NCBI GenBank assembly: GCA_028564925.1
Contig: CM053028.1
Coordinates: 365,161,012-365,225,011, forward strand
Reading direction: 5' to 3'
Source of the DNA: Lithobates sylvaticus
Taxonomy: Eukaryota; Chordata; Amphibia; Anura; Ranidae
DNA: 64,000 nucleotides
Both the position numbers and the translations under genes were made by a program. Shown here in pieces: positions 11,261 through 23,661 of this stretch (position 1 is its first letter; every line of letters begins with the position of its first letter). A model generated the notes under the pieces. That model was given only the letters and a program-made list of their open reading frames with translations, was not told the origin of the DNA and searched no databases.

Positions 11261-11299
11261 CACAACATTTAGACGCTTATGTCACACATTACCCACTCT

Positions 11300-12420
11300 T
11301 CTAACCACTTGAAGACAAAGCCCTTTCTGACACTTTTTGTTTACATGAGAAAATAATTTTTTTTTGCAAGAAAATTACGTTGAACCCCCAAACAATATAT
11401 ATTTTTTTAAAGCAAAGGCCCTACAGATTAAAATGGTGGGTGTTTCATTTTTTTTTTTCACTCAGTATTTGCGCAGCGATTTTTCAAACGCATTTTTTTG
11501 GGAAAAAACACACTTTTTTAAATTTTAATGCACTAAAACACACTATCTTGCCCAAATATTTGATGAAATAAAAAATTAGATCTTAGGCCGAGTACATAGA
11601 TACCAAACACGACATGCTTTAAAATTGCGCAGAAACGTGCAGCGGTGACAAACTACATACATTTTTTTAAAAGCATTTAAACGCCTTTACAGGTTACCAC
11701 TTTAGATTTACGGAGGAGGTCTACTGCTAAAATTACTGCCCTCGATCTGACCTTCGCAGTGATACCTCACATGCATGGTGCAATTGCTGTTTACATATGA
11801 CGCCAGACCGACGCTTGCGTTCGCCTTTGCGCGAGAGCAGGGGGGACAGGGGTGCTTTTTTTTTTTTTTTTTTTTTTATTATTATTGATTTTGCTTTTTT
11901 ATTTTATTTTTTCAACTGTTCCTTTCATTTATATATATTTTTTATCATTTTTATTGCTATCTCAGGGAATGTAAATATCCCCTATGACAGCAATAGGTAG
12001 TGACAGGTACTCTTTTTTAAAAAATTGGGGTCCATTAGACCCTAGATCTGTCGTCTGCCCTCAAAGCATCTGACCACACCAAGATCGGTGTGATAAAATA
12101 CTTTCCCAATTTCCCAATGGCGCTGATTATATCCGGCGAAATATAAGTCATGAAATGCTCGTAGCTTCCGGTTTTCTTAGGCCATAGAGATGATTGGAGC
12201 CATTCTGGTCTCTGATCAGCTCTATGGTCAGCTGGCGGAACCACCGGCTGCATTCTCAGGTTCCCTGTTGGGACAGGAGAGCCAGAGAAAACCATGGAAG
12301 ACGGTGGGAGGGGGGGGGGCATTCCCTCCCACTGCTTGTAAAAGCAGTCTAGAGACTAATTATGCGTCCTGAAGCTCCGTATAGCACATGAGCATTCAGC
12401 AAAGCCAATTGGAAAAGGTA
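11300..12420. repeat. Probable continuation of a large non-autonomous repeat
   Basis: It begins aaccacttgaagacaaagcc, similar in style to the ttaaccacttcactacccg end of the element at 23662. It continues through T-rich and CpG-bearing repeat-like DNA, including a T-run at 11858-11877 and a G-run at about 12310-12320. No coding domain was found. The boundary is uncertain. Confidence 0.4.
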
Positions 12421-13847
12421 AATAGACACTTTTTTGTATTATATTATGCTAGCACAAACAAAGAAAGCAATTAACAAAAAGTTCTAGCACTCACTTGCCC
12501 TCCCCAAAATTAAAAAAATGAATATATATTTCCAGTTTATATTATCAGTTTAATAGGTTAAATTTATAAATCTATCAATTTGTGGTGTTAGAAACTGCCT
12601 AAATAATTTCTGTTTAAACTGAAGTCTTTTCTAAACTGCTATAAAATATTAAAGCATGGATTTTGCAGAGTAAATAATGGGAGAATATACTGTGTGTAGC
12701 TTCTCATTACCCAAGACTGCCAGATAAAAAGATTATCAACTACTTGTCATTAAAGAAGCTGAAGCTGTTGTAGAGTAAAGATACACTTATATACAACCTT
12801 CCACCATTCCACTTATATACAACATGCAAACAAAAAAGATTACCGCGCTACCTAGTGATAAAATAAACCAAAAATTATAAAATAAAGAAGCTGCAGTTCA
12901 AAAAATTGTGAGATATGCACAAAAATACCATAGGAAAATAGAAAAAAATGAACTGCGCTAAGTGACCAAAAAAACCTGGGATTAATTAAAATTTAAATAA
13001 AAAAACAATACAGATTTTATAAGTGAATATAAAAATCCGTGAAAAAATCCATACCAACCAATATATGAATATAAATCATAAAAAGAAAAGTAAGGATAAA
13101 TTGCTAGTGACAGTAATATATACTAATAATAAAATTACAGTGTATATACTAAAAATTTTATAAAAAATATACAGTCCCAATTGTGTCATGCAAAACACAA
13201 AAAAAAGAAAAATCAACCATAAAGGCAAACAAAATAACTGTCCAGTGAAGTGAGAGTGAAAACACAAAAATTATAATAATCCAGAGAAGTGAAATAAAAA
13301 ATTCAATCGACACCCAATAGTGATCCACCACTACTCGCTTACCAGAAGGCAAGCTTAATTAAGCTTGTAAAGAGGGAACATCCACCGGAATGCAGTCACA
13401 GCACAGCCTCAAAATGACGGACTCAGGGACAGACAGGATACTCAGTCCAATATAGCCATACACCGTTCAAACAATGGAACCCAGAAAAATGAAAACAGGG
13501 CACTCCATAGTGTAAACCAGTAGGACAAAATGTAATATGGATAAAAGAGATTCACTTACATCAGAACAGCAGATGAAAACTTCTCACATAGAAAACATGG
13601 CCGGCCGGCTAGCAATCGCCCGTTCGGACTAAACGGTGCATAGCATTGGGTGGTTGACGCGCTGAAGTCATCGCTGTGCACTGTTGAGTCCGAAGGTATA
13701 TGTGGCTCTCACAAAACGGCTGCTATTGTCCTTTATGTGGCCTGAAAATTTGACATGGGTGTCTAACATACAGATCAATCAGATGTGGCCATCAGTATGG
13801 ATGCTTACAGTATATCTGTTATAGACTGGTCAGCATAGCCTATCCAT
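12421..13847. other. AT-rich intron with unclassified repeat
   Basis: Very A-rich DNA with related short phrases (accgcgctacctagtgataaa at about 12842, gaactgcgctaagtgacc at about 12950), followed by a small GC-richer patch (ggccggccggctagcaatcgcc at about 13600). This looks like a mobile-element UTR but could not be assigned. No coding exon was seen. Confidence 0.35.
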
Positions 13848-13908
13848 GTACAGTGCCTTGCAAAAGTATTCACCCCCTTGGCTTTTTACCTATTTTGTTA
13901 CATCACAT
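13848..13908. mobile_element. Tc1-type terminal fragment
   Basis: The sequence tacagtgccttgcaaaagtattcacccccttggctttttacc matches the outer inverted repeat of a vertebrate Tc1 family, but no transposase or second end follows. Directly after it, 13912-13978 is a short reverse-complement piece of the repeat family seen at 23225 and 63515. Confidence 0.65.
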
Positions 13909-14413
13909 ACGAATTGCACTCCTGTGACCCATAGAAGAAGCCCAACCAAACAAGCTCAGGCTGGAGTTCTCCTTTAAACTACCACAACTAGTAAAAGTGC
14001 AGATTGTAAAAAGAGGGGATAAACCATTCATGTGTTGACCCTTTTATCATTTGTATACATCTGTGCAATATGACATATTTCACCAGTCAAATTCTGTTTC
14101 CTCTTAAAATACAAATTATGTTGTTTCTTCTACACCCGTAAGAGCCTCTGCTCTGTGTTTTTTACAACATGCTCCTATATATACTCCACACAGCAATATT
14201 TGTAATCCTTGGTATTGCATGCAAAGAAATCTCTTCAAGATACAATCGTTCAGTGTGATAAAATGCATTGTAAAATGTAATTTTCTTTAGACAGCAAAGA
14301 AATATAGTGGGTTGAATTACGGAAAGCAAATAAGCTGTTTACTTTGCAAAGGTATTTTGCCTTAGGCTAATGAATGAGAAAATACTGTTTTTTTTCACAT
14401 TCACTAATCTAAG

Positions 14414-15367
14414 TGTAGTGGGGTCGTACCCCTTTTAGGGGAAGAGACTACAATTCCCATAATTCCCCAGGCTCCCGGGAGGATGTCTGTTTCCGCCCGA
14501 GAGGCTGCTGGGGGAGGATTTAAAAGGGAAGAGGAGAGACCGCCTCTTCCTCTTCTGACTGGGCTGGTGAGGCAGACACTTGCTATTGAGGAGACACCTG
14601 TGCGGACCGGGACTGCTGAAGGCCTGAAGCCTGGGCCTTGCAGCAGGTGGAGAGAGACTCTCACCCCTCAGAGTCTGCAGCAGCAGAGCGGAGACTTTTC
14701 CCTACAGTCGGTCGGTCGGAGCTGAGGACCGGACCCCAGGATTGGTGAGAGAGCTGAAAGGCTCATCCTGCATTGCTATACACACTTTTATGCCTATTGA
14801 ACTGCCAAGGCACAATTTACCTCAGAGCAGCAAATGTTACTTTCTGGGGATTACAAATACACCATTTAAAGCTACATGTGCACCACCTCTACAGATCTAT
14901 TGCCGGTGAAGAACACTGTACTTGTACAAGGACTGAGCTCTATTACTAGGGATCAGGCCTGGTCCGTTAGGTAGGCGCAGATAGATTTATTGCACCTCAG
15001 GGGTGCATAGCAGACGGTCGCCACACTTGGCGCTCCGTTCCCCATTGCTAGTTTGTTACATATATGTGTACATGTTAAAGTGCATATTGCAGGGACCTGC
15101 TAAAGTATTGTAAGTCATATGTTTAAATGCATGTTACTATTTCTTTTCCTTACTGCCAAAGTAAAGCCAGTTATTCTTATCTCAGCAGTCTGCTTGTGAG
15201 TTCATACCCATTACACTTAGAGTATAAGTGATGTTTATATGTGCATAGATACATACCCCTTTACTAACTGTGCCAGAGCGGGTAGAGCAAATTGCCGGGG
15301 GTTGGTGGAGCTGTACTCAGGGACCCAAATCAAACCAGCGGCCCTCTTAACTGGGGGTATCGCTACA
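14414..15367 (+). repeat. 5' LTR of the gypsy element
   Basis: 954 bp, starting TGTAGTGGGGTCGTACCCC and ending GGTATCGCTACA, with short inverted TGTAG/CTACA ends. A TTTAAAA box-like sequence lies near 14519. It is near-identical to 21497-22449. Confidence 0.95.
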
Positions 15368-15427
15368 CGTGGGGGCTCGTAATCCGGGATCCTGAGTCAG
15401 CGGGAAAAGCCGCCAGAAGGTACCGGC

Positions 15428-16732
15428 ATGGACCCGATAGAAGTGGGACGGTGGTACACATTATGGGCCACTGACCCAGCCGCAGCAACAGTCATTGAAC
15501 TGCCAGGGATATGGCAGAGAGAGGCAGTCAAGCAGCTCATAATGTCATTATCCCCAGGCCACAAGTCATGGATAATGGATATGAGAAATGATGCTGGGTA
15601 TACGTACGCCCTGATAGAATGGCAGGAAGAGACTCCAGAGCAGTTCAGGAGCCAAAGCATACAAGCACCGAATGGTCAGGCCTACCAAGTGCTGCATGCG
15701 CTGCCGCGCAAGGGAGACTGTTCTCCAGTGAAAACTATGCTATCCCCAAAGAAGGAAGAGCAGAAGGGCGCGGAAAGTCCCGCACCCGCACAGACTACTC
15801 TTAGTGCAGAACTGTGCGCGGTCCTAGGGGAGATTGTGACTCAGTGCAGAAGAGACCCCGGGGATTACCCAATGTCGGGATACAGGAAACTCCGGATGTT
15901 TTCAGGGAGAACACCTGTACCCTCGGGAGAAGAGGGATTTGAAGAGTGGTTAGATGGTGCCACGCAGGCCTTAGAAGAATGGGAGGTCTCAGAAGGCAGA
16001 AAGAAGCAAAGGATTGTTGAGAGCCTAAAAGGGCCTGCCTTAGAGGCCATACGCAATCTGAAGACAAGCAAGAAGGATTGCACTGCCCAGGACTACATAG
16101 ACATCCTGGAAAGTGTGTTTGGTGGGACAGAAAAAGTCCCAGAACTTACCTATCAACTGGAACACTGTTACCAGAAGACAGGGGAGAAGCTGTCAGAGTA
16201 CATGGGACGTATAGACAAGATCCTGCATAGGATTATCCTGAAAAAGGGGATAGATCCGGGGAAGGTAGATGAAGCCCGTGCCCAGCAGGTGGTCAGGGGA
16301 GCCCAACCCCTAGACCCTGTCGCACTAATTCTACGCACCCGGCAGGATGGGAAGAGCCTGGACTACCCCGGTCTCATTCGAGTGGTCAGAGAAGAAGAGG
16401 CCATGTTGGAAGAGAAAAGGGAAAAGCAAGTGATGGGGTCTACAAAACTTCCAGTGGCCACGGTCAGGTCGGCCTTAACCCCTGAAAGAGAGACAGAGGT
16501 AGATGCCCTGAAGTTGCAGATGTCCCAGATGATGGAGATACTGACATCTCTAGTGGCGAAAGAGACGCCCAGTCCCAAGAAAGAAACAAGCAGGAGGGAA
16601 TTGTTTCCAGCTGTTTCAGCACCAGCATCCCCACCTGACTACGGTGAGATGATCTGTTTTAATTGTGGCGGAGTGGGCCACATTGCAGCTGTATGTGCCA
16701 GTCCCAAGAAGAAGAAAACAGAAAGCCGCTAG
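15428..16732 (+). mobile_element. gag region: PNMA-like capsid with CCHC knuckle
   Basis: The 434-residue product starts MDPIEVGRWYTLWA. Its first about 95 residues resemble the RRM-like N-terminal region of PNMA proteins. The segment from about residue 152 (YRKLRMFSGRTPVPSGEE) to about residue 330 has the PNMA capsid pattern: FSG, EEGFEEWL, ESLKGPALEAIR, LESVFGGTE, EKLSEYMGRI, LDPVALILRTRQDG. The C-terminus carries a CFNCGGVGHIAAVC zinc knuckle. The family's role is to assemble virus-like particles and package RNA. The match is from memory of PNMA sequences. The coding overlap with pol in another frame is as expected for elements that use ribosomal frameshifting. Confidence 0.85.
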
Positions 16733-19700
16733 CCGGCGGGAAACGCCAAAGGGCCCCGGTGAAGGAGTCAACCGGGTGCCCATCACCTTCAGTGAGCTCC
16801 AAGAAGCATAACAGGAAGAGAAAGCGAGGAGATCAAACCCCTCAAAAGGGGCCCAGGGATCCTCAACCAAGGTGCACTCCAGAGAAAGGGGGCAAGACCC
16901 CTCCGAAGAGACACAGCACCCCCAAGCGAGAACCCTTAAAAGTGAGAGATAACAATGTCCCTCAACGGGTTCACACTCCCACTAAGAGGGAGAAAATTAA
17001 TGCATACCAGGCTCAAGAAAAGAGCAAGTGCAGATCAGTTGCTGGCAAAGAAAAGAGTCCAAAGAAGAGGACAGCATCAACTCGGCCCTACCCAGAAGAG
17101 CTAGTTGGTCCATCCCCTACTGTACCCATCCAAGTGGAAGGAATATACACGAAGGCTCTCCTGGACACTGGAGCACAAGTGACCCTATTGTACAGGGACT
17201 TCTATGACAGATACCTGAGTCATCTGCCAATACAGAAGATAGAGGAGTTGGAGATAAGGGGATTGGGAACTCAGAGTTTCCCCTATGATGGATACCTACC
17301 CATACGGTTGACCTTTGATCCATCCGTAGCTGGGAAGACTGAAGTGTTCGACACCTTAGCAGTGGTGTGTCCCCGCCCACCAGGAACCAGCAAGACGTCC
17401 CTGATTATAGGGACGAACACGGACCTAGTCAGAAGGCTTCTGACCCCCCTGGTGAAGAAAGAGAATCTTTCAGCCCCCAAGATCCATCCCATGCTGAAGG
17501 CAGCCTACCAGCGGTTGGTCCTAGAGCAGAAGACCCCAAGTGAGGGGATAGGAAGGGTATGGAGGCTTGGAAAAGAAGGAGCAGTGTTACAGCCTGGAGA
17601 GGTGACCTGCATGAGAGCCACGGTGAAACTTACTTGGGAGCAGCCTGGCCCCTTTGTAATGTTGGAACCCGACCCAATGGAGGGTCACTCAGGTCTGGAA
17701 GTGATACCAGAAGTGATCTCATTGAAGGACCTGAAGAAGGCCAGAGGAAGAGTCCCTGTCAGTGTGAGGAACCCCACGGAGCAGCCCGTGGAGATCCCTG
17801 CCAGGATGCTCCTGGGACAGGTGAGTCCTGCTGTCCCAGTTGGCTGGTCAGAAGTGAAGGGGACGGGTGAAAGAGAAGATGTTTGGAAGAAACTCTCCAT
17901 GGAAAACCCTAACCTACCTGGAGCTTGGAAAGAGAGAGCCAAGGCCCAGCTGACCAGATGGGAGAAGATTTTCTCTAAAGATGAGTTTGATGTGGGGTGT
18001 GCGAGGAGTGCCACCCACCGAATCCGCATGCAAGAGGACAAGCCATTCAGAGAGAGAGTGAGGCGAGTCCCGCTAGCAGATCTGGAGGATCTGAGGGAGC
18101 AGCTTGCGGAACTGAAGAAGACGGGAGTGATTCGGGAGTCCAGAAGCCCCTATGCCTCCCCCATTGTGGTAGTCAGGAAGAATGGGTCATTGAGGCTCTG
18201 CATTGACTACAGAACTCTCAACAGGAGGACCATTCCTGACCAGTACACCACGCCAAGGATAGAGGATGCCTTGCAGAGTTTATCTGGAGCTAAGTGGTTC
18301 AGTGTGATGGACCTCAAGAGTGGGTATTACCAAATCCCCATGCATCCAGAAGATAGAGAAAAGACTGCCTTCATAACCCCAGTGGGATTCTTTGAGTTCA
18401 ACAGGATGCCTCAGGGCCTATCTGGAGCTCCTGCTACATTTCAACGCCTTATGGAAAGGACAGTTGGAGACATGAACCTCATAGAAGTCCTTGTGTACCT
18501 GGATGACGTCATTGTCTTTGGAAAGACTTTGGAAGAACATGAAGCCAGATTGGAGAAAGTACTGAAGAGGCTCAGTGAAGAGGGACTCAAACTTTCCCCC
18601 GAGAAGTGTCGGTTCTATCAGTCTTCTGTGAACTATCTGGGACACATAGTGTCTGAAAAGGGAGTGGCTACAGACCCTGAGAAGTTGGAGGCAGTTACTT
18701 CGTGGCCAAGACCCACAACAGTTACAGAACTTCGGTCTTTCTTGGGGTTCTGCTCCTACTACCGCAGGTTTGTGGATGGGTTTGCCCGCATTGCAAAACC
18801 CCTAAATGAACTGCTCAAGACAGAAGGAGAGGAAGATGGATTGGGGCCTAGGAGGCCCGGTGAGTCGGTTCAAGACCAATGGAACTCAAGGTGTGAAGAG
18901 GCTTTCAGAACCTTGAAGAGAAGTCTCACCACAGCCCCAGTTTTGGCCTACGCTGATCCCACTAGACCATATGAGCTACATGTTGATGCCAGCCATGAGG
19001 GCCTAGGTGGAGTACTCTACCAGGAGTATGAAGACCAGCTACGACCAGTGGCTTATGTGAGCCGGAGCCTGACCCCCCTCCGAGAAGAACTATCCCACCC
19101 ACAAGTTGGAGTTCTTAGCCCTCAAATGGGCAGTTGTTGACAAACTGAGAGACTATTTGTATGGGGCCGAGTTTACTGTAAAGACAGATAACAACCCCTT
19201 GACCTATCTATTCACCACCGCCAAGCTGGATGCAACTGGACACAGATGGTTGGCGGCGTTGTCTGGATTCAATTTCAGCCTCAAGTACAGACCAGGGGCT
19301 GGAAATAGGGATGCAGATGCCCTGTCCCGAAGATCCCATGTCATGGTCGATGACTGGGAAGACTGGACTCAAGTGGCACCAGATGGAGTGCGAGCCCTTT
19401 GTCAGGGAGCTGAACTCCAAACCAGAGGAGGATCCAGAGCTGAAGAGATAGGAGTTACCACAGTGGGAGTCCCAAAGTGTTACTGTGGGGTAACTCAACT
19501 AGAAGAAGAGTGTCTACCGAAGCTGTCCAAGAAGGAGTTAAGGTGTGACCAATTGGAAGATCCCATGGGGAGATTGGTCCTGGAAGCCTTGGAAGACAAG
19601 AGTCCAGAGGGACTTCGCCTTCACCCTTCCAAAGAAGCTCGCCTACTGAGGAGAGAGTTGGACAAGTTACAGGTGCATCAGGGGGTAGTCTACCGAAGGG

Positions 19701-21496
19701 GCCCCTCTGATGGCCCAGAAGATAAGTGGCAGTTGTTTCTCCCAGAAAAGCATCGAGAGACTGTGCTGATTGCCTTACATGACCAGCATGGTCACTTGGG
19801 AGCAGAGAGAACCTTCCAACTTATCAGAGACCGGTTTTATTGGCCCTGCATGAGGACCGAAGTGGAGGAGTATTGCCATTCCTGTGCAAGATGCATTCAG
19901 AGGAAGACTTTACCCCATCAAGCTGCCCCAATGGGCCACCTACAGAGTCAAGGCCCAATGGATCTGGTATGCATTGATTTTCTCTGCCTCGAACCCGATT
20001 TGAGTGGATTGGGAAATGTTCTGGTGGTAACCGACCATTTCACCCGTTATGCTCAGGCTTTCCCAACCAATGACCAGAAGGCCTCTACAGTAGCCAAGGT
20101 ACTTTTGGAGAAGTACTTTGTTCATTATGGACTACCACAGAGAATCCATTCAGACCAAGGAAGGGACTTTGAGAGTCGCCTGATCAGGAAGCTACTAGAT
20201 TCTCTGGGAGTAGAGAAGACTAGAACCACACCATATCACCCTCAAGGTGATGCCCAGCCTGAAAGGTTCAACAGGACCCTATTGAACATGTTGGGAACTT
20301 TAGAAACAGAGAAGAAGCAACATTGGAGTCAACACATTTCAGCTCTAGTGCATGCTTACAACTGTACAACCAGTGATGTGACAGGTTTCTCCCCTTACCG
20401 ACTTATGTTTGGGAGAGAAGCAAGATTGCCAGTGGATTTGGCCTTCGGCATATCCTTAGACCATGCCTCTGCTGCCTCCCACAAAGGATATGTGGACAGA
20501 CTGAGGCACAGTCTGAAGATAGCTTATGAAAAAGCTCAAGCGGCCTCTAGCCAGAGAGGGGCCCGAAACAAGAGGAACTTTGATTTGAAAGTTAGAGTAC
20601 AAGACCTACAGCCTGGGGACCGTGTACTGTTACGCAATCTAGGGATCCCTGGAAGACACAAGATTGCTGATAGATGGAGATCAGAGCCATATATCATCTG
20701 TAGAAAACTTCCAGGATTGCCTGTCTACAAATTGAAGCCAGAAGGAAGAGTGGGGCCTTTGAAGACCTGGCATAGGAATCACTTGCTCCCACTCACTGAA
20801 GCAGTCAGAATGCCTCCAGTAAGAGACGTACCTGAATCTGTTTCCATTCTGGATACCCCCAGGCCTAATACTCGGTCTCAAACATCCCAAGCTAGGGGTG
20901 GACAGGACCCCCAACCAGGGGAAGAAAGAGGAGAACTTGAATGGCTATGGCCTTCCTCAACACCAGGAAATTCCGCCATAGATCTTCCACTTACTGAGGA
21001 TATGGAAGATGGAACATTGAACCCAGAAGCCACAGAGTTTGTGCCATTCAGTGTTGTGCCTGAGGGCTGGGAAGATATCCCTGGTCTCTACTCAGAAGAA
21101 GAAGAAGTAGATGTTCCAGAACCAGAGATGTTGCCAGAATGTGTTCCTGAAGAAGTCCCAAGAGAACAGAGAGCTCGCAGAGTTGTGAAGCCTCCCAAGA
21201 AGTTAACTTACCCCAAGATGGGAGAAAGTTCAGAGGACTCTGTTACCACAGCAAGGAGAAGTGCTGAACGCCCTGACCCATCCACTGTTCATTTGGTGGA
21301 GGGCAACCCCAGCTCACTCTCTGGCACAGTTAAACAGGTTGCCCACACTGAAGTGACCTGTAGACAGGACAGCTCCCCATCTTATGCTAATTGGTGGGAA
21401 GCTCCTCTGTCTGAATTATGTGAACGTGTTGTCTCAAAGAAAGCTTGTAGTTTGAACAATGTCTTTGGGGACCAAAGATTCAAAGTGGGGGGAGTG
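16663..21496 (+). mobile_element. pol region: protease, RT, RNase H, integrase
   Basis: In order: an aspartic protease motif LLDTGAQVTLLY (DTG at 17164-17172); a reverse transcriptase with VYLDDVIVFG (YLDD at 18496-18507) followed by LRSFLGFCSYYRRFVDGFA; an RNase H region with LHVDASHEGLGG and KTDNNPLTYL; an integrase zinc-binding HHCC segment near 19780-19890; and a catalytic core with CIDFLCLEPD, IHSDQGRDFES and PERFNRTLLNML. No chromodomain was seen. The tail after the integrase is acidic and proline-rich. Order and motifs place it in Ty3/gypsy (Metaviridae). It looks nearly whole, with about one break. Confidence 0.9.
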
Positions 21497-22449
21497 TGTA
21501 GCGGGGTCGTACCCCTTTTAGGGGAAGAGACTACAATTCCCATAATTCCCCAGGCTCCCGGGAGGATGTCTGTTTCCGCCCGAGAGGCTGCTGGGGGAGG
21601 ATTTAAAAGGGAAGAGGAGAGACCGCCTCTTCCTCTTCTGACTGGGCTGGTGAGGCAGACACTTGCTATTGAGGAGACACCTGTGCGGACCGGGACTGCT
21701 GAAGGCCTGAAGCCTGGGCCTTGCAGCAGGTGGAGAGAGACTCTCACCCCTCAGAGTCTGCAGCAGCAGAGCGGAGACTTTTCCCTACAGTCGGTCGGTC
21801 GGAGCTGAGGACCGGACCCCAGGATTGGTGAGAGAGCTGAAAGGCTCATCCTGCATTGCTATACACACTTTTATGCCTATTGAACTGCCAAGGCACAATT
21901 TACCTCAGAGCAGCAAATGTTACTTTCTGGGGATTACAAATACACCATTTAAAGCTACATGTGCACCACCTCTACAGATCTATTGCCGGTGAAGAACACT
22001 GTACTTGTACAAGGACTGAGCTCTATTACTAGGGATCAGGCCTGGTCCGTTAGGTAGGCGCAGATAGATTTATTGCACCTCAGGGGTGCATAGCAGACGG
22101 TCGCCACACTTGGCGCTCCGTTCCCCATTGCTAGTTTGTTACATATATGTGTACATGTTAAAGTGCATATTGCAGGGACCTGCTAAAGTATTGTAAGTCA
22201 TATGTTTAAATGCATGTTACTATTTCTTTTCCTTACTGCCAAAGTAAAGCCAGTTATTCTTATCTCAGCAGTCTGCTTGTGAGTTCATACCCATTACACT
22301 TAGAGTATAAGTGATGTTTATATGTGCATAGATACATACCCCTTTACTAACTGTGCCAGAGCGGGTAGAGCAAATTGCCGGGGTTGGTGGAGCTGTACTC
22401 AGGGACCCAAAACAAACCAGCGGCTCTCTTAACTGGGGGTATCGCTACA
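21497..22449 (+). repeat. 3' LTR of the gypsy element
   Basis: 953 bp, begins TGTAGCGGGGTCGTACCCC and ends CGCTACA, followed by the TAAG duplication. It is preceded by the purine tract AAAGTGGGGGGAG. The same ORF that ends pol stays open about 310 bases into this LTR. Confidence 0.95.
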
Positions 22450-22453
22450 TAAG

Positions 22454-23224
22454 GTAAAAATCTATTGCAAAGTGGAGATTTCCTTGTAAACAGCCTGTTT
22501 GTATTTAGTAAATTAACCACCTTATGTTTTACCATTATTGTACTTTATTTAATTCTATCTCTCTTACAAAATAAAAACATGACAAGTGTTCTAACCTTTT
22601 CCCAGGTTACTAGAACATTTAAGAAAAAGGCTAAAGATACACTTTAATTGACTGTTGATTTAAGTTAACCTGTGCTTGCCTGGAACTCCTGTGTGCTACA
22701 CGAGACTGGTGCCAGACATAACTCCATGCACCCCTGAATGCTTCTGATTGGCCTGTCACTAAATAATTCTGAATAGGAGAAGAAATCATAAGTAGTTATT
22801 TTGAAGGCAGTGGTAATCAACTAGTTTCTCTACATAGCAAAGTTTAATTTGTTGAAATAAATGTTGCAGATCCTGATTGCAGTTTGGCCTTGTGGTGGGA
22901 ATAGGGTTCAAGCTTGTAAATGTTGGGGGGAGTACCTGAATTTTATTTTTGGTTATTTTTAAACAGATTTACTAGTCTTGCAGAAATAATTTTGGGAAAG
23001 TTAAACAAATGTTTTACAGTTTTGGTCATATTGTGTTTAACCTATATTGGTGTCAGGACAAACCAGGTAATATATTCAGTTTATATCCAGTCATGAAGTC
23101 CCTTATCACACATAGTCAGTTTAAAACTTTTAAAATGAATTGCACATTTTGTGGAAATTGATATTATGTATTGTCAGAAAAAACAAACACCTATCTTAGT
23201 TTCTTACAGACTCAAAACTATGTT
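22454..23224. other. Unassigned intron
   Basis: Continues the pre-insertion DNA interrupted by the gypsy element: 14285-14410 and the bases after 22453 share the tgcaaag...aagg style of a common AT-rich frog repeat. Nothing else could be recognised. Confidence 0.4.
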
Positions 23225-23660
23225 TTAAAGGAGAATTACAGCCAAAGCTCGTTTGGCTGTACTTCTCCTATGGATCACAGGAGTGCAGTTCGTTCTGCAC
23301 TTCTGTGACCCGTTTTCAGCCAACAGCGGGCTGAAGCCCACTGTTGGCTGACGTCTCAGAGCTGATCAAGACTCAGGCAAGATTGTGACAATGAAGTCAG
23401 GATCTGCCCACATGCCTTGACCGTCACCCGACTCAGCCTCTCAGTGAGCCTCTGAGAGCCTGTGCCAACTGCTGCCCCCACAGCCCAGCACTCCAGTGAC
23501 TGAGGAGGGGGCAGAGTAGAGAGCCAGGGACTGACAGTAACAAGCTCTCTGCTCAGGGAGCCCTGAGAACCAAGCGGTGTTCGATCGCTCGGTTCTTAGT
23601 GTTGAACCAATGCTGCATCCACCTAAGTAAGTATGATTTGGAAAAAAAAAAACTCTCTCT
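23225..23660 (+). repeat. TTAA-started dispersed repeat, copy A
   Basis: Starts TTAAAGGAGAATTACAGCC and runs through gctcgtttggctgtacttctcc, cacaggagtgcagttcgttctgcac and cagcgggctgaagccc. The same sequence recurs, diverged, at 63515-63912 in the same orientation, and a small inverted piece lies at 13912-13978. Its right part abuts the TTAA element at 23662. It is a probable non-autonomous DNA transposon; the right end was not found. Confidence 0.65.
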
Positions 23661-23661
23661 T

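Larger units (their letters stand above)
14414..22449 (+). mobile_element. Ty3/gypsy LTR retrotransposon with PNMA-like Gag
   Basis: An 8-kb LTR element in the same orientation as the host gene. Two LTRs (TGTAG...CTACA, 954 and 953 bp) bound a primer-binding-like site resembling the tRNA-Pro complement, a gag region, a pol region with protease, reverse transcriptase, RNase H and integrase in the Ty3/gypsy order, and a polypurine tract (about 21482-21494). TAAG flanks both sides (14410-14413 and 22450-22453) as a 4-bp target duplication. The LTRs differ at only about three bases and one indel, so the insertion is very young. There is no envelope gene. It looks nearly whole, with about one break in the coding region. 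It lies in the intron between the exons at 3855 and 24732. Confidence 0.95.

Noticed and set aside
21382-21747. 121-residue minus-strand ORF across the gypsy LTR, also at 14404-14664
   Set aside because: Antisense shadow of the LTR, present twice only because the LTR is duplicated.
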